This document shows, piece by piece, positions 16,523-22,188 of a stretch of DNA of 28,162 nt. Position 1 is the first letter of the stretch. Each line of letters opens with the position of its first letter. A model generated the notes under the pieces. The model worked only from the letters and a program-made list of their open reading frames with translations. It made no database searches and was not told the DNA's origin. The stretch is from an uncultured Oscillospiraceae bacterium (GTDB lineage: Bacteria > Bacillota > Clostridia > Oscillospirales > Oscillospiraceae). The stretch is from assembly GCA_910577915.1 (NCBI GenBank), contig CAJTOM010000028.1:1-28162 (forward strand), read 5' to 3'. Both the position numbers and the translations under genes were made by a program.

Positions 16523-16611
16523 AAGAATGTTCATGCAGTCCGTCAGGATTGCTGCGGCTTTTTGCCTCGCTGGGCAAAAAAATCCCCTCGCCAATCCGCA
16601 CACGTTGAGAT

Positions 16612-16725
16612 ATGAAACAGGCTCTTACAACCTCGTCCCTCGGCGGGCTCATCACGGGCAGCTGCTGGCTGAAGGGCACAGTGACCGGCACAGACAATGA
16701 GATTGAGATCACCTGGAAAATGTAA
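16612..16725 (+). CDS. Possible 37-residue ORF or gene remnant
   Basis: An ATG-initiated 37-codon frame begins MKQALTTSSLGGLITGS and ends EIEITWKM. It has no SD. The C-terminal half, rich in Thr/Gly/Glu, reads like the end of a beta-sandwich surface domain, so it is more likely a leftover of a larger deleted gene than a working peptide. It lies just downstream of a good promoter. Confidence 0.25.
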   Translation: MKQALTTSSLGGLITGSCWLKGTVTGTDNEIEITWKM

Positions 16726-16831
16726 CGGCAGAAGCGTCTAAAACCTGTGCCGGGGCAAATACAGTGAGGGGAGGGCTGATTTTCCGGCAGTGCTCCGGGC
16801 GGGTTTTAAAATGATTTAAAGGAGAAACAGC

Positions 16832-17371
16832 ATGAGAAACATGAAAAAAATGCTCTGCGCTTTCCTTGCGGTTCTTTTATGTATACTCCCGACTACAACG
16901 GCTTTCGCGAGTGATTCGCAAATTTCACCACAATCAGATGTGGATCACTATTACGTAAACAAAAATAAAACTTTGGCTAGATCATATGGCGTAAATGGTT
17001 CAATCACTGAAATAGAACTGTATTTTGGCTCATGGGCAGAGTGCTCATCCCATACCATAACACGTAACGTTACATTTAGCGCGGCAATTGACGTGCTAAA
17101 ACTCGCATCAGCACTAGCAAAAAGTGCTCTGCTTGGCGGCGGGGGGCTAACTCTCTCTGCCAGCTATAGCACTGGCGGAAGCCGCACCTTTACTGCCGAA
17201 CAATCGCGTGCAAGTGATATTGGAATTTTTAGAGAATACAAGTATTACACCGTAGACACATACTACGTTTCAAATTATGGGCACGTAAAAAATGAGTCAT
17301 TTTGCGGCACATCTACGATAAAAGAACCTGTCAAAGTGACTCTCAAGGTGGTTTATGAGGACGAACTATAA
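16832..17371 (+). CDS. Secreted protein of unknown function
   Basis: A 179-residue protein with a clear Sec signal peptide (residues 1-27, cleavage probably after AFA: PTTTAFA then SDSQIS). The mature part is Tyr/Thr/Ser-rich. It has an amphipathic region (TRNVTFSAAIDVLKLASALA), a hydrophobic glycine-rich hairpin-like segment (LLGGGGLTLSASYSTGGS, about 105-122) and a beta-rich C-terminus (YYTVDTYYVSNYGH, VKVTLKVVYEDEL). A hydrophobic Gly-rich stretch between Ser/Thr-rich flanks can be a membrane-inserting loop, but that is speculation. I recognise no family. SD AAAGGAG is at 16817-16823. It overlaps the next gene by 17 bp. Codon use is AT-richer than in the dpa or psu genes, which suggests acquisition. 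Confidence 0.75.
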   Translation: MRNMKKMLCAFLAVLLCILPTTTAFASDSQISPQSDVDHYYVNKNKTLARSYGVNGSITEIELYFGSWAECSSHTITRNVTFSAAIDVLKLASALAKSALLGGGGLTLSASYSTGGSRTFTAEQSRASDIGIFREYKYYTVDTYYVSNYGHVKNESFCGTSTIKEPVKVTLKVVYEDEL

Positions 17372-18248
17372 TCAGATGAGAGATACAGAAAGATTTTTAA
17401 GGAGAAAAATTATTGTCTTAATCGCCCTAGTTCTTTTGGCTACTGTCAGCATTGTCTGGCTGATTGTCGGCCGCTATCAGCCGGTAGACATATGTTTTCC
17501 CCCGATCTATGGCTCTGCATGTCTCTTCTTGGATGAGATGGAAACGGATGCCGAGGGATTTCCGCTCAATTTCCTGTTGATTTCAAAAAACTGCGGGGGA
17601 CTGTCCGATTTCTTGATGGAGGCGGCAAACAACGATATTTCGTTCCATAATGAAAAAATTATTGCCAGTATCAGCAACTTTGAAAAGGATCAGAGCGCTG
17701 GAAACTACACACTCCTAAGCCTTACGGTAAGACTCAGGCTTAAGGAAGCGAAACCGGGGGAGCAAATTCGGTTGGAACAGATGACTCTCGGCGGGCGGGA
17801 GTTTGATTTTGGAGAGCTCACGCTGTATTTGTACGCTACCCGAGAGCACCCGCCAGAGCTGTCGGTTTCCAGCGAATCGGTCGCGACCACAGGTGCGGGT
17901 CTGGCCCCCTATCAGGCGGATTTTTTAACAGGATCTGACAGCTTTTTCATAACGGATATTACAGTGATAGGTTATGAGGACATCATGCCCACTCTCAGTT
18001 TTCAGGAAGAACATATTCCCTTTATTGGCACAGCCGTTGAAATTCCGCCAAATGTGAAATTGAATTTGCAAATTGATTTCTCCTGGAACACTACGCCGGA
18101 TGCGGAAGTATACTACGCGGCCCCCAATATCAAAATTCAGTCCAAAGCAGGACGGGAGAGCACAGTACGGTTTAATTGTTTCACCTGTGGGCTCTTTTTG
18201 AGCGAAACAGAAATATTGAATTTAGGGAATCGTATGTTTCAGGAGTAG
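17355..18248 (+). CDS. Membrane-anchored extracytoplasmic protein of unknown function
   Basis: A 297-residue protein with a short basic N-terminus (RFLRRK), one transmembrane helix at about residues 19-40 (IIVLIALVLLATVSIVWLIV) and a roughly 255-residue outside domain. The domain is beta-strand-rich, e.g. NYTLLSLTVRLRLKEAKPGE and FGELTLYLYATREHPPELS, with two late cysteines (FNCFTC). It starts at ATG 17355, 17 bp inside the preceding gene, with AAGGTGG at 17345-17351. Overlap at this depth implies coupled synthesis of the secreted protein and its membrane partner. No known domain is recognised. Receptor, chaperone or self-protection roles are open guesses. Confidence 0.72.
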   Translation: MRTNYNQMRDTERFLRRKIIVLIALVLLATVSIVWLIVGRYQPVDICFPPIYGSACLFLDEMETDAEGFPLNFLLISKNCGGLSDFLMEAANNDISFHNEKIIASISNFEKDQSAGNYTLLSLTVRLRLKEAKPGEQIRLEQMTLGGREFDFGELTLYLYATREHPPELSVSSESVATTGAGLAPYQADFLTGSDSFFITDITVIGYEDIMPTLSFQEEHIPFIGTAVEIPPNVKLNLQIDFSWNTTPDAEVYYAAPNIKIQSKAGRESTVRFNCFTCGLFLSETEILNLGNRMFQE

Positions 18249-18319
18249 TACAATTGGCAGGGGTCTCCGCTGATTGTGGGGTAAAGAATATCTTTGCTCT
18301 ATTATTTTCCAGCAAATAG

Positions 18320-18442
18320 GACGCTACACTGGATCTGTGCTATTACTCGCGTATTTCATATGCGGCGGATGACACCCATATATTGGTCCTTCGGCCCACC
18401 GAGGACGGGTATTTGTTCGTGTCGAATCTCCCCATTGCCTGA
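18320..18442 (+). pseudogene. C-terminal fragment of a paralogue of the 18638-19282 lipoprotein
   Basis: Forty codons, from GAC 18320 to TGA 18440-18442, read DATLDLCYYS...DDTHILVLRPTEDGYLF and end SNLPIA. The intact lipoprotein downstream ends DGTLELRYSP...VLRPTEDGYLFVSNLPIDTNS-like. A stop codon at 18317-18319 precedes the fragment in frame, so only the tail survives. The DNA is also close across CCCACCGAGGACGGGTAT. It marks a past tandem duplication of the lipoprotein gene followed by decay. Confidence 0.8.
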
Positions 18443-18445
18443 GCG

Positions 18446-18494
18446 CTGCCTCCCCCCGGCAAAGCGGCGGCCTCCCGTCGCGGAGGCCGCCGCC
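18446..18494 (+). repeat. Hairpin unit, copy 1
   Basis: CTGCCTCC is followed shortly by CAAAGCGGC and a 12-bp stem (18464-18475 with 18482-18493) with a CGTCGC loop. The same order recurs at 19931-19972 after the second lipoprotein. No T-run follows. Each copy sits just behind a lipoprotein or its fragment, so it looks like part of the duplicated 3' end, probably an RNA-stabilising or terminating hairpin. Confidence 0.7.
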
Positions 18495-18637
18495 GCCAGA
18501 AGTCAGCATAGTTTTAGATACAGTTCAGGGATGTATGTCTGCTCTGTCTGCGGCTACAAAACAAATAAAATTCCCGAAATCAGCCGCATGCCCTAAAAAT
18601 CCCATACTGCTTGAGCATATGCAGGGAGGTGCCCACT

Positions 18638-19282
18638 ATGCCGGCAAAATTTTTCAGAATACCGTTACTCTCGCTCCTGCTCCTGTGCGCTCTCCTGCTC
18701 CCTGGCTGCCAGCGGGATGAGGCGCTGACGGAGGAAGAAATCGCTTCCATTGAGGCCATATTCCATCGGGAAAACAGCAGGGCGTTCACCTGCATGCTCC
18801 TGAGCAGCGAGTATGCCGCGCCTCAAGAAATCGACCTGGGCTGGCTCTTCCGGGAGGGCGTTCCCTACGGTGACGACTGGGGTTACTCCGTCTCAGAGGA
18901 GGAGCTTGCCGCCCTCCGGCCTATTATTGGGGAGGAGCGTTACCAGTTTTTCCTGGATGCCGACAGCTATAAAACTCCCCGGCACGTGATGGACGAGCTT
19001 CTCCGTCAATACCTTGGTATGGGGCTGGAGGAAACCGATCAGGTCGGGCTGGATAGTCTGCCCTATCTGCCGGAATATGATGCTTACTACGGAGCCGCTT
19101 ATGATACGCAGATGGTTATACCGGATATTACTTCAGGTGTGCGCCGGGATGACGGCACACTGGAGCTGCGCTATTCGCCCGTCTGGTATGAAACGGATGA
19201 CGCCACCCACGTCATGGTTCTTCGACCCACCGAGGACGGGTATCTGTTCGTGTCGAATCTGCCTATTGATACCAATTCTTAA
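18638..19282 (+). CDS. Small lipoprotein of unknown function
   Basis: A 214-residue lipoprotein. Residues 1-24 form the signal peptide with lipobox LPGC (Cys24). The mature part is acidic (EEEIASIEAIF, SEEELAALRPIIGEERY) and contains HVMDELLRQYLGMGLEETDQ and LPYLPEYDAYYGAAYDTQMV. As I recall, this pattern of a YLGxxLEET helix followed by YLPEYDAYY recurs in uncharacterised proteins of gut Clostridia. The start is ATG 18638, with GGGAGGT 7 nt upstream; an earlier frame opening at 18611 lacks an SD. A decayed copy of its last 40 codons lies upstream. No function can be given beyond the outer membrane face. Confidence 0.75.
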   Translation: MPAKFFRIPLLSLLLLCALLLPGCQRDEALTEEEIASIEAIFHRENSRAFTCMLLSSEYAAPQEIDLGWLFREGVPYGDDWGYSVSEEELAALRPIIGEERYQFFLDADSYKTPRHVMDELLRQYLGMGLEETDQVGLDSLPYLPEYDAYYGAAYDTQMVIPDITSGVRRDDGTLELRYSPVWYETDDATHVMVLRPTEDGYLFVSNLPIDTNS

Positions 19283-19300
19283 ATAATAAGGGGAACACAC

Positions 19301-19381
19301 ATGAAAAAGCGGTTTGTATCTATGGTCCTGCTGCTGGCCTTCGTCTTTGGGATGACTAAAGAGGAGGATCATGAAACGTAA
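19301..19381 (+). CDS. Stranded 26-residue signal-peptide-like ORF
   Basis: MKKRFVSMVLLLAFVFGMTK... is a typical signal-peptide beginning with AAGGGGA-type SD at 19287-19293. The frame stops after 26 codons, 11 bases inside the next lipoprotein gene, whose SD (GAGGAGG) it contains. It is either the stump of a deleted secreted-protein gene or a coupling leader for the next gene. No lipobox cysteine remains. Confidence 0.4.
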   Translation: MKKRFVSMVLLLAFVFGMTKEEDHET

Positions 19382-19886
19382 GATTTGCTTTTTGCTGATT
19401 GCGTGCGTTCTATGGCTGAGCGGATGCTCCAATGGGGGAAACGGCCCGGTGTCGACGCAGCCCATCAAGAGCGTGGTCGAGTATGACCGCATGTTTCGCA
19501 TCACATGTCTGTCTAATCAGTACATATATGACTCCAAGCAGATGGAAAAAGAATCTCCTCTGCACTTTACATTACAGCTGGAATATATCGGTGAGGAGCC
19601 CAGCGTAACCATCTGGCGCAACGAGGCGATTGGCGGCATTGAAATGATGCACGCCAATGGAGAATCTGTCCTTCCGCTGGTGATCGGAGACACCCTGGGC
19701 AGCACCGAATTAAAAAAGGGGGAGGTCTACACGATCACTGTGTGGACGGGTGAGAGTGAGTATGACTATCTGGGGGGCTTCTCCCCGGGGGACTACATTG
19801 CGGCGGCACATGTTTCTTTCAGCCTTGACTACGACCTGGAAAAAGACGTTCTCTGCTTTATCGACCTGCCGTTTGTCATTGTATAG
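19371..19886 (+). CDS. Small lipoprotein, beta-rich, unknown function
   Basis: A 171-residue lipoprotein with signal peptide MKRKICFLLIACVLWLSGC (lipobox LSGC, Cys19). After a Ser/Asn/Gly linker the body is predicted mostly beta: PLHFTLQLEYIGEEPSVTIW, KKGEVYTITVWTGESEYD, and PGDYIAAAHVSFSLDYD. The layout (a FTLQLEY strand, a mid loop, GEVYTITVW, PGDY) recalls Ig-like or BsuPI-type domains, but that resemblance is loose and I do not assign it. SD AGAGGAGG lies 4-5 nt upstream of ATG 19371, inside the preceding mini-ORF. A hairpin unit like that behind the other lipoprotein fragment follows. Confidence 0.75.
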   Translation: MKRKICFLLIACVLWLSGCSNGGNGPVSTQPIKSVVEYDRMFRITCLSNQYIYDSKQMEKESPLHFTLQLEYIGEEPSVTIWRNEAIGGIEMMHANGESVLPLVIGDTLGSTELKKGEVYTITVWTGESEYDYLGGFSPGDYIAAAHVSFSLDYDLEKDVLCFIDLPFVIV

Positions 19887-19930
19887 GACGTATTATATAC
19901 TCGCCTATACAGCACTCTGCAGCAGATCGA

Positions 19931-19972
19931 CTGCCTCCGTCAAAGCGGCTGTCTCCGGCCCGGAGGCAGCCG
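19931..19972 (+). repeat. Hairpin unit, copy 2, with alternative pairing
   Basis: CGGCTGTCTCCG (19946-19957) pairs with CGGAGGCAGCCG (19961-19972), with one G-U wobble. The upstream CTGCCTCCG (19931-19939) is an exact complement of CGGAGGCAG (19961-19969) and can compete for the same arm. It is related to 18446-18494. Mutually exclusive stems can act as an attenuator, or the left arm may be a leftover of duplication. A 7-bp hairpin CCGTGCT/AGCACGG follows directly. Confidence 0.65.
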
Positions 19973-19975
19973 TGC

Positions 19976-20005
19976 TTGACAGCACGGCAAATTCTGTGAT
20001 AAAAT
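19976..20005 (+). promoter_or_regulatory. Promoter of the 20028-20618 gene
   Basis: TTGACA (19976-19981), 18 bp and TAAAAT (20000-20005). The ATG at 20028 is only 22 bp downstream, leaving a very short leader. Confidence 0.65.
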
Positions 20006-20027
20006 GCGTTTATTATACAAATTGTAG

Positions 20028-20618
20028 ATGCCACGCCCCGAGGGTCCCCCCTCGCCTTATAACGATATGGATAACAAACTCTCTCAATGGATTGGCCGGG
20101 CGCTCCTGCTGCTGTTCCTCCTCTCCCTGACGGCTGTTCTCGCCTTCTCCTGCTGGAAGCACCTCTCCTTCCGCGCCATCCTCTCCGGCCTTCTCCGCCC
20201 GGACTGGTCGGAGGTGGTCTCCATTACCAGCTATCGCACCCACGACGGCGTCTATACGGAGTACACGGCGGACAACGGCCGGGAACAGGCGGAGCGGATG
20301 CTGGAGAGCGTGGACCTGGGTCTGCTCCCCAGTCTGCGGGGGAACTCCATCGACCGCATCTGCGCCGGCTGCACCGTGGTGGAGCTGACCATGGCGGACG
20401 GCGAGCACCGCCGGATCGCGTTCTATGGCGGCGCCTCCGGCTGTGTCCTGGGCCAGGGGGAGTGGCCCGTCTCCTACCGCTGCCCGGCCCTGCCGGAGCT
20501 GCTGGCGGCGGACCTGGAACGGGCGGAGCGCTCCATCTTCCTGGTGACGCCCTCGCCGGGGGAGTACGGCGAGCCCCGGTACCGTCCGCCCCTCTTTTCC
20601 CCCGCCGGGGAAAAATAA
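20028..20618 (+). CDS. Membrane-anchored protein of unknown function, DUF5301-like
   Basis: A 196-residue protein with one N-terminal transmembrane helix (about residues 23-43, IGRALLLLFLLSLTAVLAFS) and a soluble outside domain of about 140 residues. The domain begins VVSITSYRTHDGVYTEYT, has a helix DNGREQAERMLESVDLG and a strand pair CTVVELTMADGEHRRIAFYG. That order loosely resembles DUF5301-type extracytoplasmic domains; I hold this as a weak match. Neither ATG 20028 nor ATG 20067 (MDNKLSQWIG) has a recognisable SD. The promoter position allows either. Base composition returns to GC-rich, so it may not belong with the AT-rich genes before it. Confidence 0.65.
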   Translation: MPRPEGPPSPYNDMDNKLSQWIGRALLLLFLLSLTAVLAFSCWKHLSFRAILSGLLRPDWSEVVSITSYRTHDGVYTEYTADNGREQAERMLESVDLGLLPSLRGNSIDRICAGCTVVELTMADGEHRRIAFYGGASGCVLGQGEWPVSYRCPALPELLAADLERAERSIFLVTPSPGEYGEPRYRPPLFSPAGEK

Positions 20619-20621
20619 TAG

Positions 20622-20650
20622 TGGAAAACCGCCCTCCTCTGTGGTATACT
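20622..20650 (+). promoter_or_regulatory. Promoter and SD-overlapping inverted repeat of the SPFH gene
   Basis: TGGAAA (20622-20627), 17 bp and TATACT (20645-20650). CCCTCCTCT (20632-20640) in the spacer is complementary to AGAGGAGGG (20667-20675), which is the SD of the SPFH gene. A transcript from this promoter lacks the left arm. A transcript reading through from upstream would fold the SD into a stem. Confidence 0.5.
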
Positions 20651-20681
20651 GTTCCCATACCAACTAAGAGGAGGGTTTTCT

Positions 20682-21578
20682 ATGCAGTACATTCTCATCG
20701 CCATCGGCGTCATTGTCCTGATCCTGCTGGTGACCAACATCCATGTGGTCCAGCAGTCCCGCGCCTTCGTGGTGGAGCGCCTGGGCGCGTACCACACCAC
20801 CTGGGGCGTGGGCCCCCACGTGAAGCTGCCCATTCTCGACCGCGTGGCCAAGCGGGTGAGCCTGAAGGAGCAGGTGGTGGATTTTGCCCCCCAGCCCGTC
20901 ATCACCAAGGACAACGTCACCATGCAGATCGACACCGTCATCTACTTCCAGATCATCGACCCCAAGCTCTACACCTACGGCGTAGAGCACCCCATGAGCG
21001 CCATTGAGAACCTGACCGCCACCACCCTGCGCAACATCATCGGCGATCTGGAGCTGGACCAGTCCCTCACCAGCCGCGACCACATCAACACCCAGATGCG
21101 CGCCATCCTGGACGAGGCCACGGACCCCTGGGGCATCAAGGTCAACCGGGTGGAGCTGAAGAACATCATTCCCCCCCGGGACATCCAGGACTCCATGGAG
21201 AAGCAGATGCGGGCCGAGCGCGAGCGCCGCGAGGCCATCCTCCAGGCCCAGGGCCAGAAGGAGAGCCAGATTCTGGTCGCCGAGGGCGAAAAGCAGTCCG
21301 CCATCCTCCGGGCCGACGCCGCCAAGCAGGCCGCCATCCTGGAGGCCGAGGGACAGGCCGCCGCCATCCTGAAGGTGCAGCAGGCCATGGCCGACTCCAT
21401 CAAGCTCCTCAACGAGGCCAACCCCAACGACCAGGTGGTGAAGATCAAGGCCCTGGAGGCCTTCCAGGCCGCCGCCGACGGCAAGGCCACCAAGATCATC
21501 ATCCCCAGCGAGATTCAGGGTCTCGCCGGCCTGGCCTCCAGCGCCAAAGCGCTGCTGGAGCCGGACGGCGGCAAGTAA
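20682..21578 (+). CDS. SPFH/band 7 membrane protein, QmcA-like
   Basis: A 298-residue stomatin/prohibitin-family protein. Residues 2-19 are a membrane anchor (QYILIAIGVIVLILLVT), residues 24-190 the SPFH domain (VVQQSRAFVVERLGAYH, DNVTMQIDTVIYFQIIDP), and residues 180-235 an Ala/Glu-rich coiled coil (MRAERERREAILQAQGQKES). Such proteins assemble into large rings or cages that organise membrane microdomains and protect or regulate membrane proteases. The NfeD partner often found next to this family is absent here. SD AGAGGAGGG precedes the ATG by 6 nt. It is monocistronic, ending at a strong terminator. Confidence 0.93.
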   Translation: MQYILIAIGVIVLILLVTNIHVVQQSRAFVVERLGAYHTTWGVGPHVKLPILDRVAKRVSLKEQVVDFAPQPVITKDNVTMQIDTVIYFQIIDPKLYTYGVEHPMSAIENLTATTLRNIIGDLELDQSLTSRDHINTQMRAILDEATDPWGIKVNRVELKNIIPPRDIQDSMEKQMRAERERREAILQAQGQKESQILVAEGEKQSAILRADAAKQAAILEAEGQAAAILKVQQAMADSIKLLNEANPNDQVVKIKALEAFQAAADGKATKIIIPSEIQGLAGLASSAKALLEPDGGK

Positions 21579-21583
21579 CATAT

Positions 21584-21616
21584 CATGCGGCCCGGCCTTT
21601 TAGGCCGGGCCGCATG
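21584..21616 (+). other. GC-rich hairpin after the SPFH gene
   Basis: A perfect 14-bp stem (CATGCGGCCCGGCC / GGCCGGGCCGCATG) with a TTTTA loop lies 5 bp after the stop. No T-run follows; the true terminator is the next hairpin. Confidence 0.75.
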
Positions 21617-21785
21617 AGCTGGAGGGAATATCATTCCCTCCTTCTTTTTTTGGGAACAGCACGATTTCCGGCTCCGAGGCATTCAGATACATTTCCTCGC
21701 ACCCTTGCTGAACGGCAATAAGAATATGGATCGCTTTCTCCGTTTCCCGCATCATCTCAAGATACATCTCTTTGTCATCTGCCAT
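21600..21785 (-). CDS. Small 61-residue protein of unknown function
   Basis: MADDKEMYLEMMRETEKAIH starts a 61-residue, mostly helical acidic protein (helix about 3-35, then EPEIVLFPKKEGG). The ATG at 21783-21785 has GGGGTGA about 6 nt upstream; a longer frame from 21830 lacks an SD. Short proteins that begin DKEMYLxMMRxTEKAI occur in gut Firmicutes as I recall, without a known role. The last 11 codons read through both hairpins behind the SPFH gene, so the natural end of the protein may once have been earlier. It is divergent from a ribbon-helix-helix gene 110 bp away, and the two may share control. Confidence 0.6.
   Translation of the reverse strand: MADDKEMYLEMMRETEKAIHILIAVQQGCEEMYLNASEPEIVLFPKKEGGNDIPSSSCGPA
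21621..21651 (+). terminator. Intrinsic terminator of the SPFH gene
   Basis: A 9-bp stem (GGAGGGAAT / ATTCCCTCC) with a 3-nt loop is followed by TTCTTTTTTT. It lies inside the 3' end of the oppositely oriented small gene. Confidence 0.9.
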
Positions 21786-21840
21786 TTTATCACCCCACTC
21801 TGCGTATAAATCATCCTTGCAAAAATGCAACAGAATTTTC

Positions 21841-21877
21841 TAATGTATGATAGACATTTGATTTACATTAGACTATC
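21841..21877. promoter_or_regulatory. Divergent control region with dyads upstream of the RHH gene
   Basis: TAATGTA (21841-21847) and TACATTA (21864-21870) are a perfect inverted repeat. GATAG (21849-21853) and CTATC (21873-21877) form a second, offset one. The sites lie in the 110-bp AT-rich gap between two divergent tiny genes, 19-55 bp before the RHH start, where a small RHH repressor would bind its own promoter. TTGCAT and TATACG, 16 bp apart on the minus strand, could drive the other gene. Confidence 0.45.
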
Positions 21878-21895
21878 TTTGCGAGGTGATGCAGC

Positions 21896-22072
21896 ATGCC
21901 TTTTGTTCCCAAGAAGACTCGGAAAAAGGTGGAAGCGGGCTATAAAACCATCTACCTGCGGCAGAGTGTCATTGACGCAGTGGAGAAAATTGCCAAGGAC
22001 AACCAGACCAGCTTCAACAACGTGGTGGTCAGCATGATCGAGCGCTGCCTGGAGGAGGAGCGCGAGAGCTGA
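21896..22072 (+). CDS. Ribbon-helix-helix small DNA-binding protein
   Basis: A 58-residue protein with a basic N-terminus (MPFVPKKTRKKVEAGYKT). A ribbon-helix-helix core follows: strand YKTIYLR, helix QSVIDAVEKIAKDNQ, turn TSFNNV, helix VVVSMIERCLEEER. The second helix and the TSFNN turn are typical of Arc/CopG-type dimers. It probably binds operator DNA as a dimer or tetramer. SD GAGGTGA is at 21882-21888, 7 nt before the ATG. It ends at its own terminator, and dyads upstream suggest autoregulation. No toxin gene is adjacent on the same strand. Confidence 0.78.
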   Translation: MPFVPKKTRKKVEAGYKTIYLRQSVIDAVEKIAKDNQTSFNNVVVSMIERCLEEERES

Positions 22073-22078
22073 CATGCC

Positions 22079-22115
22079 CGCCGCCTCCGCAGATTCGCGG
22101 GGGCGGCGATGTTTT
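22079..22115 (+). terminator. Terminator of the RHH gene
   Basis: A 12-bp stem with one T-G wobble (CGCCGCCTCCGC / GCGGGGGCGGCG) and an AGATTC loop is followed by ATGTTTT, 6 bp after the stop. Confidence 0.75.
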
Positions 22116-22128
22116 GCCGGATTTTCTC

Positions 22129-22158
22129 TTGCCTTGGAGTAACTCCAAGTGATACAAT
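22129..22158 (+). promoter_or_regulatory. MerR-type promoter and operator of the aldo/keto reductase
   Basis: A perfect dyad, CTTGGAGT A ACTCCAAG (22133-22149), lies in the spacer between TTGCCT (22129-22134) and TACAAT (22153-22158), which are 18 bp apart (19 if CTTGCC is the -35). A long spacer holding a CTTGGAGT-type dyad is the hallmark of MerR-family activators. No merR gene is present in the window. Confidence 0.8.
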
Positions 22159-22188
22159 AGGTAGCAAACACATAAGGAGGACCAAACG

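Larger units (their letters stand above)
16351..16831 (+). other. AT-rich intergenic boundary of the accessory stretch
   Basis: This 480-bp gap marks a sharp drop in GC. It holds a good promoter (16494-16522), an 8-bp hairpin of the type TTTTTGCC..GGCAAAAA (about 16557-16578) and a 37-codon ORF. It ends with the AT-rich approach to the secreted-protein gene (TTTTAAAATGATTTAAAGG). No integrase, transposase or tRNA edge is visible. Confidence 0.5.

Noticed and set aside
16169..16603. Minus-strand 144-codon frame over the end of dpaB and the hairpin behind it
   Set aside because: It overlaps dpaB antisense and a hairpin, has no SD, and I find no support for coding beyond openness.
21896..22072. 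RHH gene as antitoxin of a toxin-antitoxin pair
   Set aside because: No same-strand downstream toxin; a terminator follows at once. The divergent 61-aa protein resembles no known toxin.
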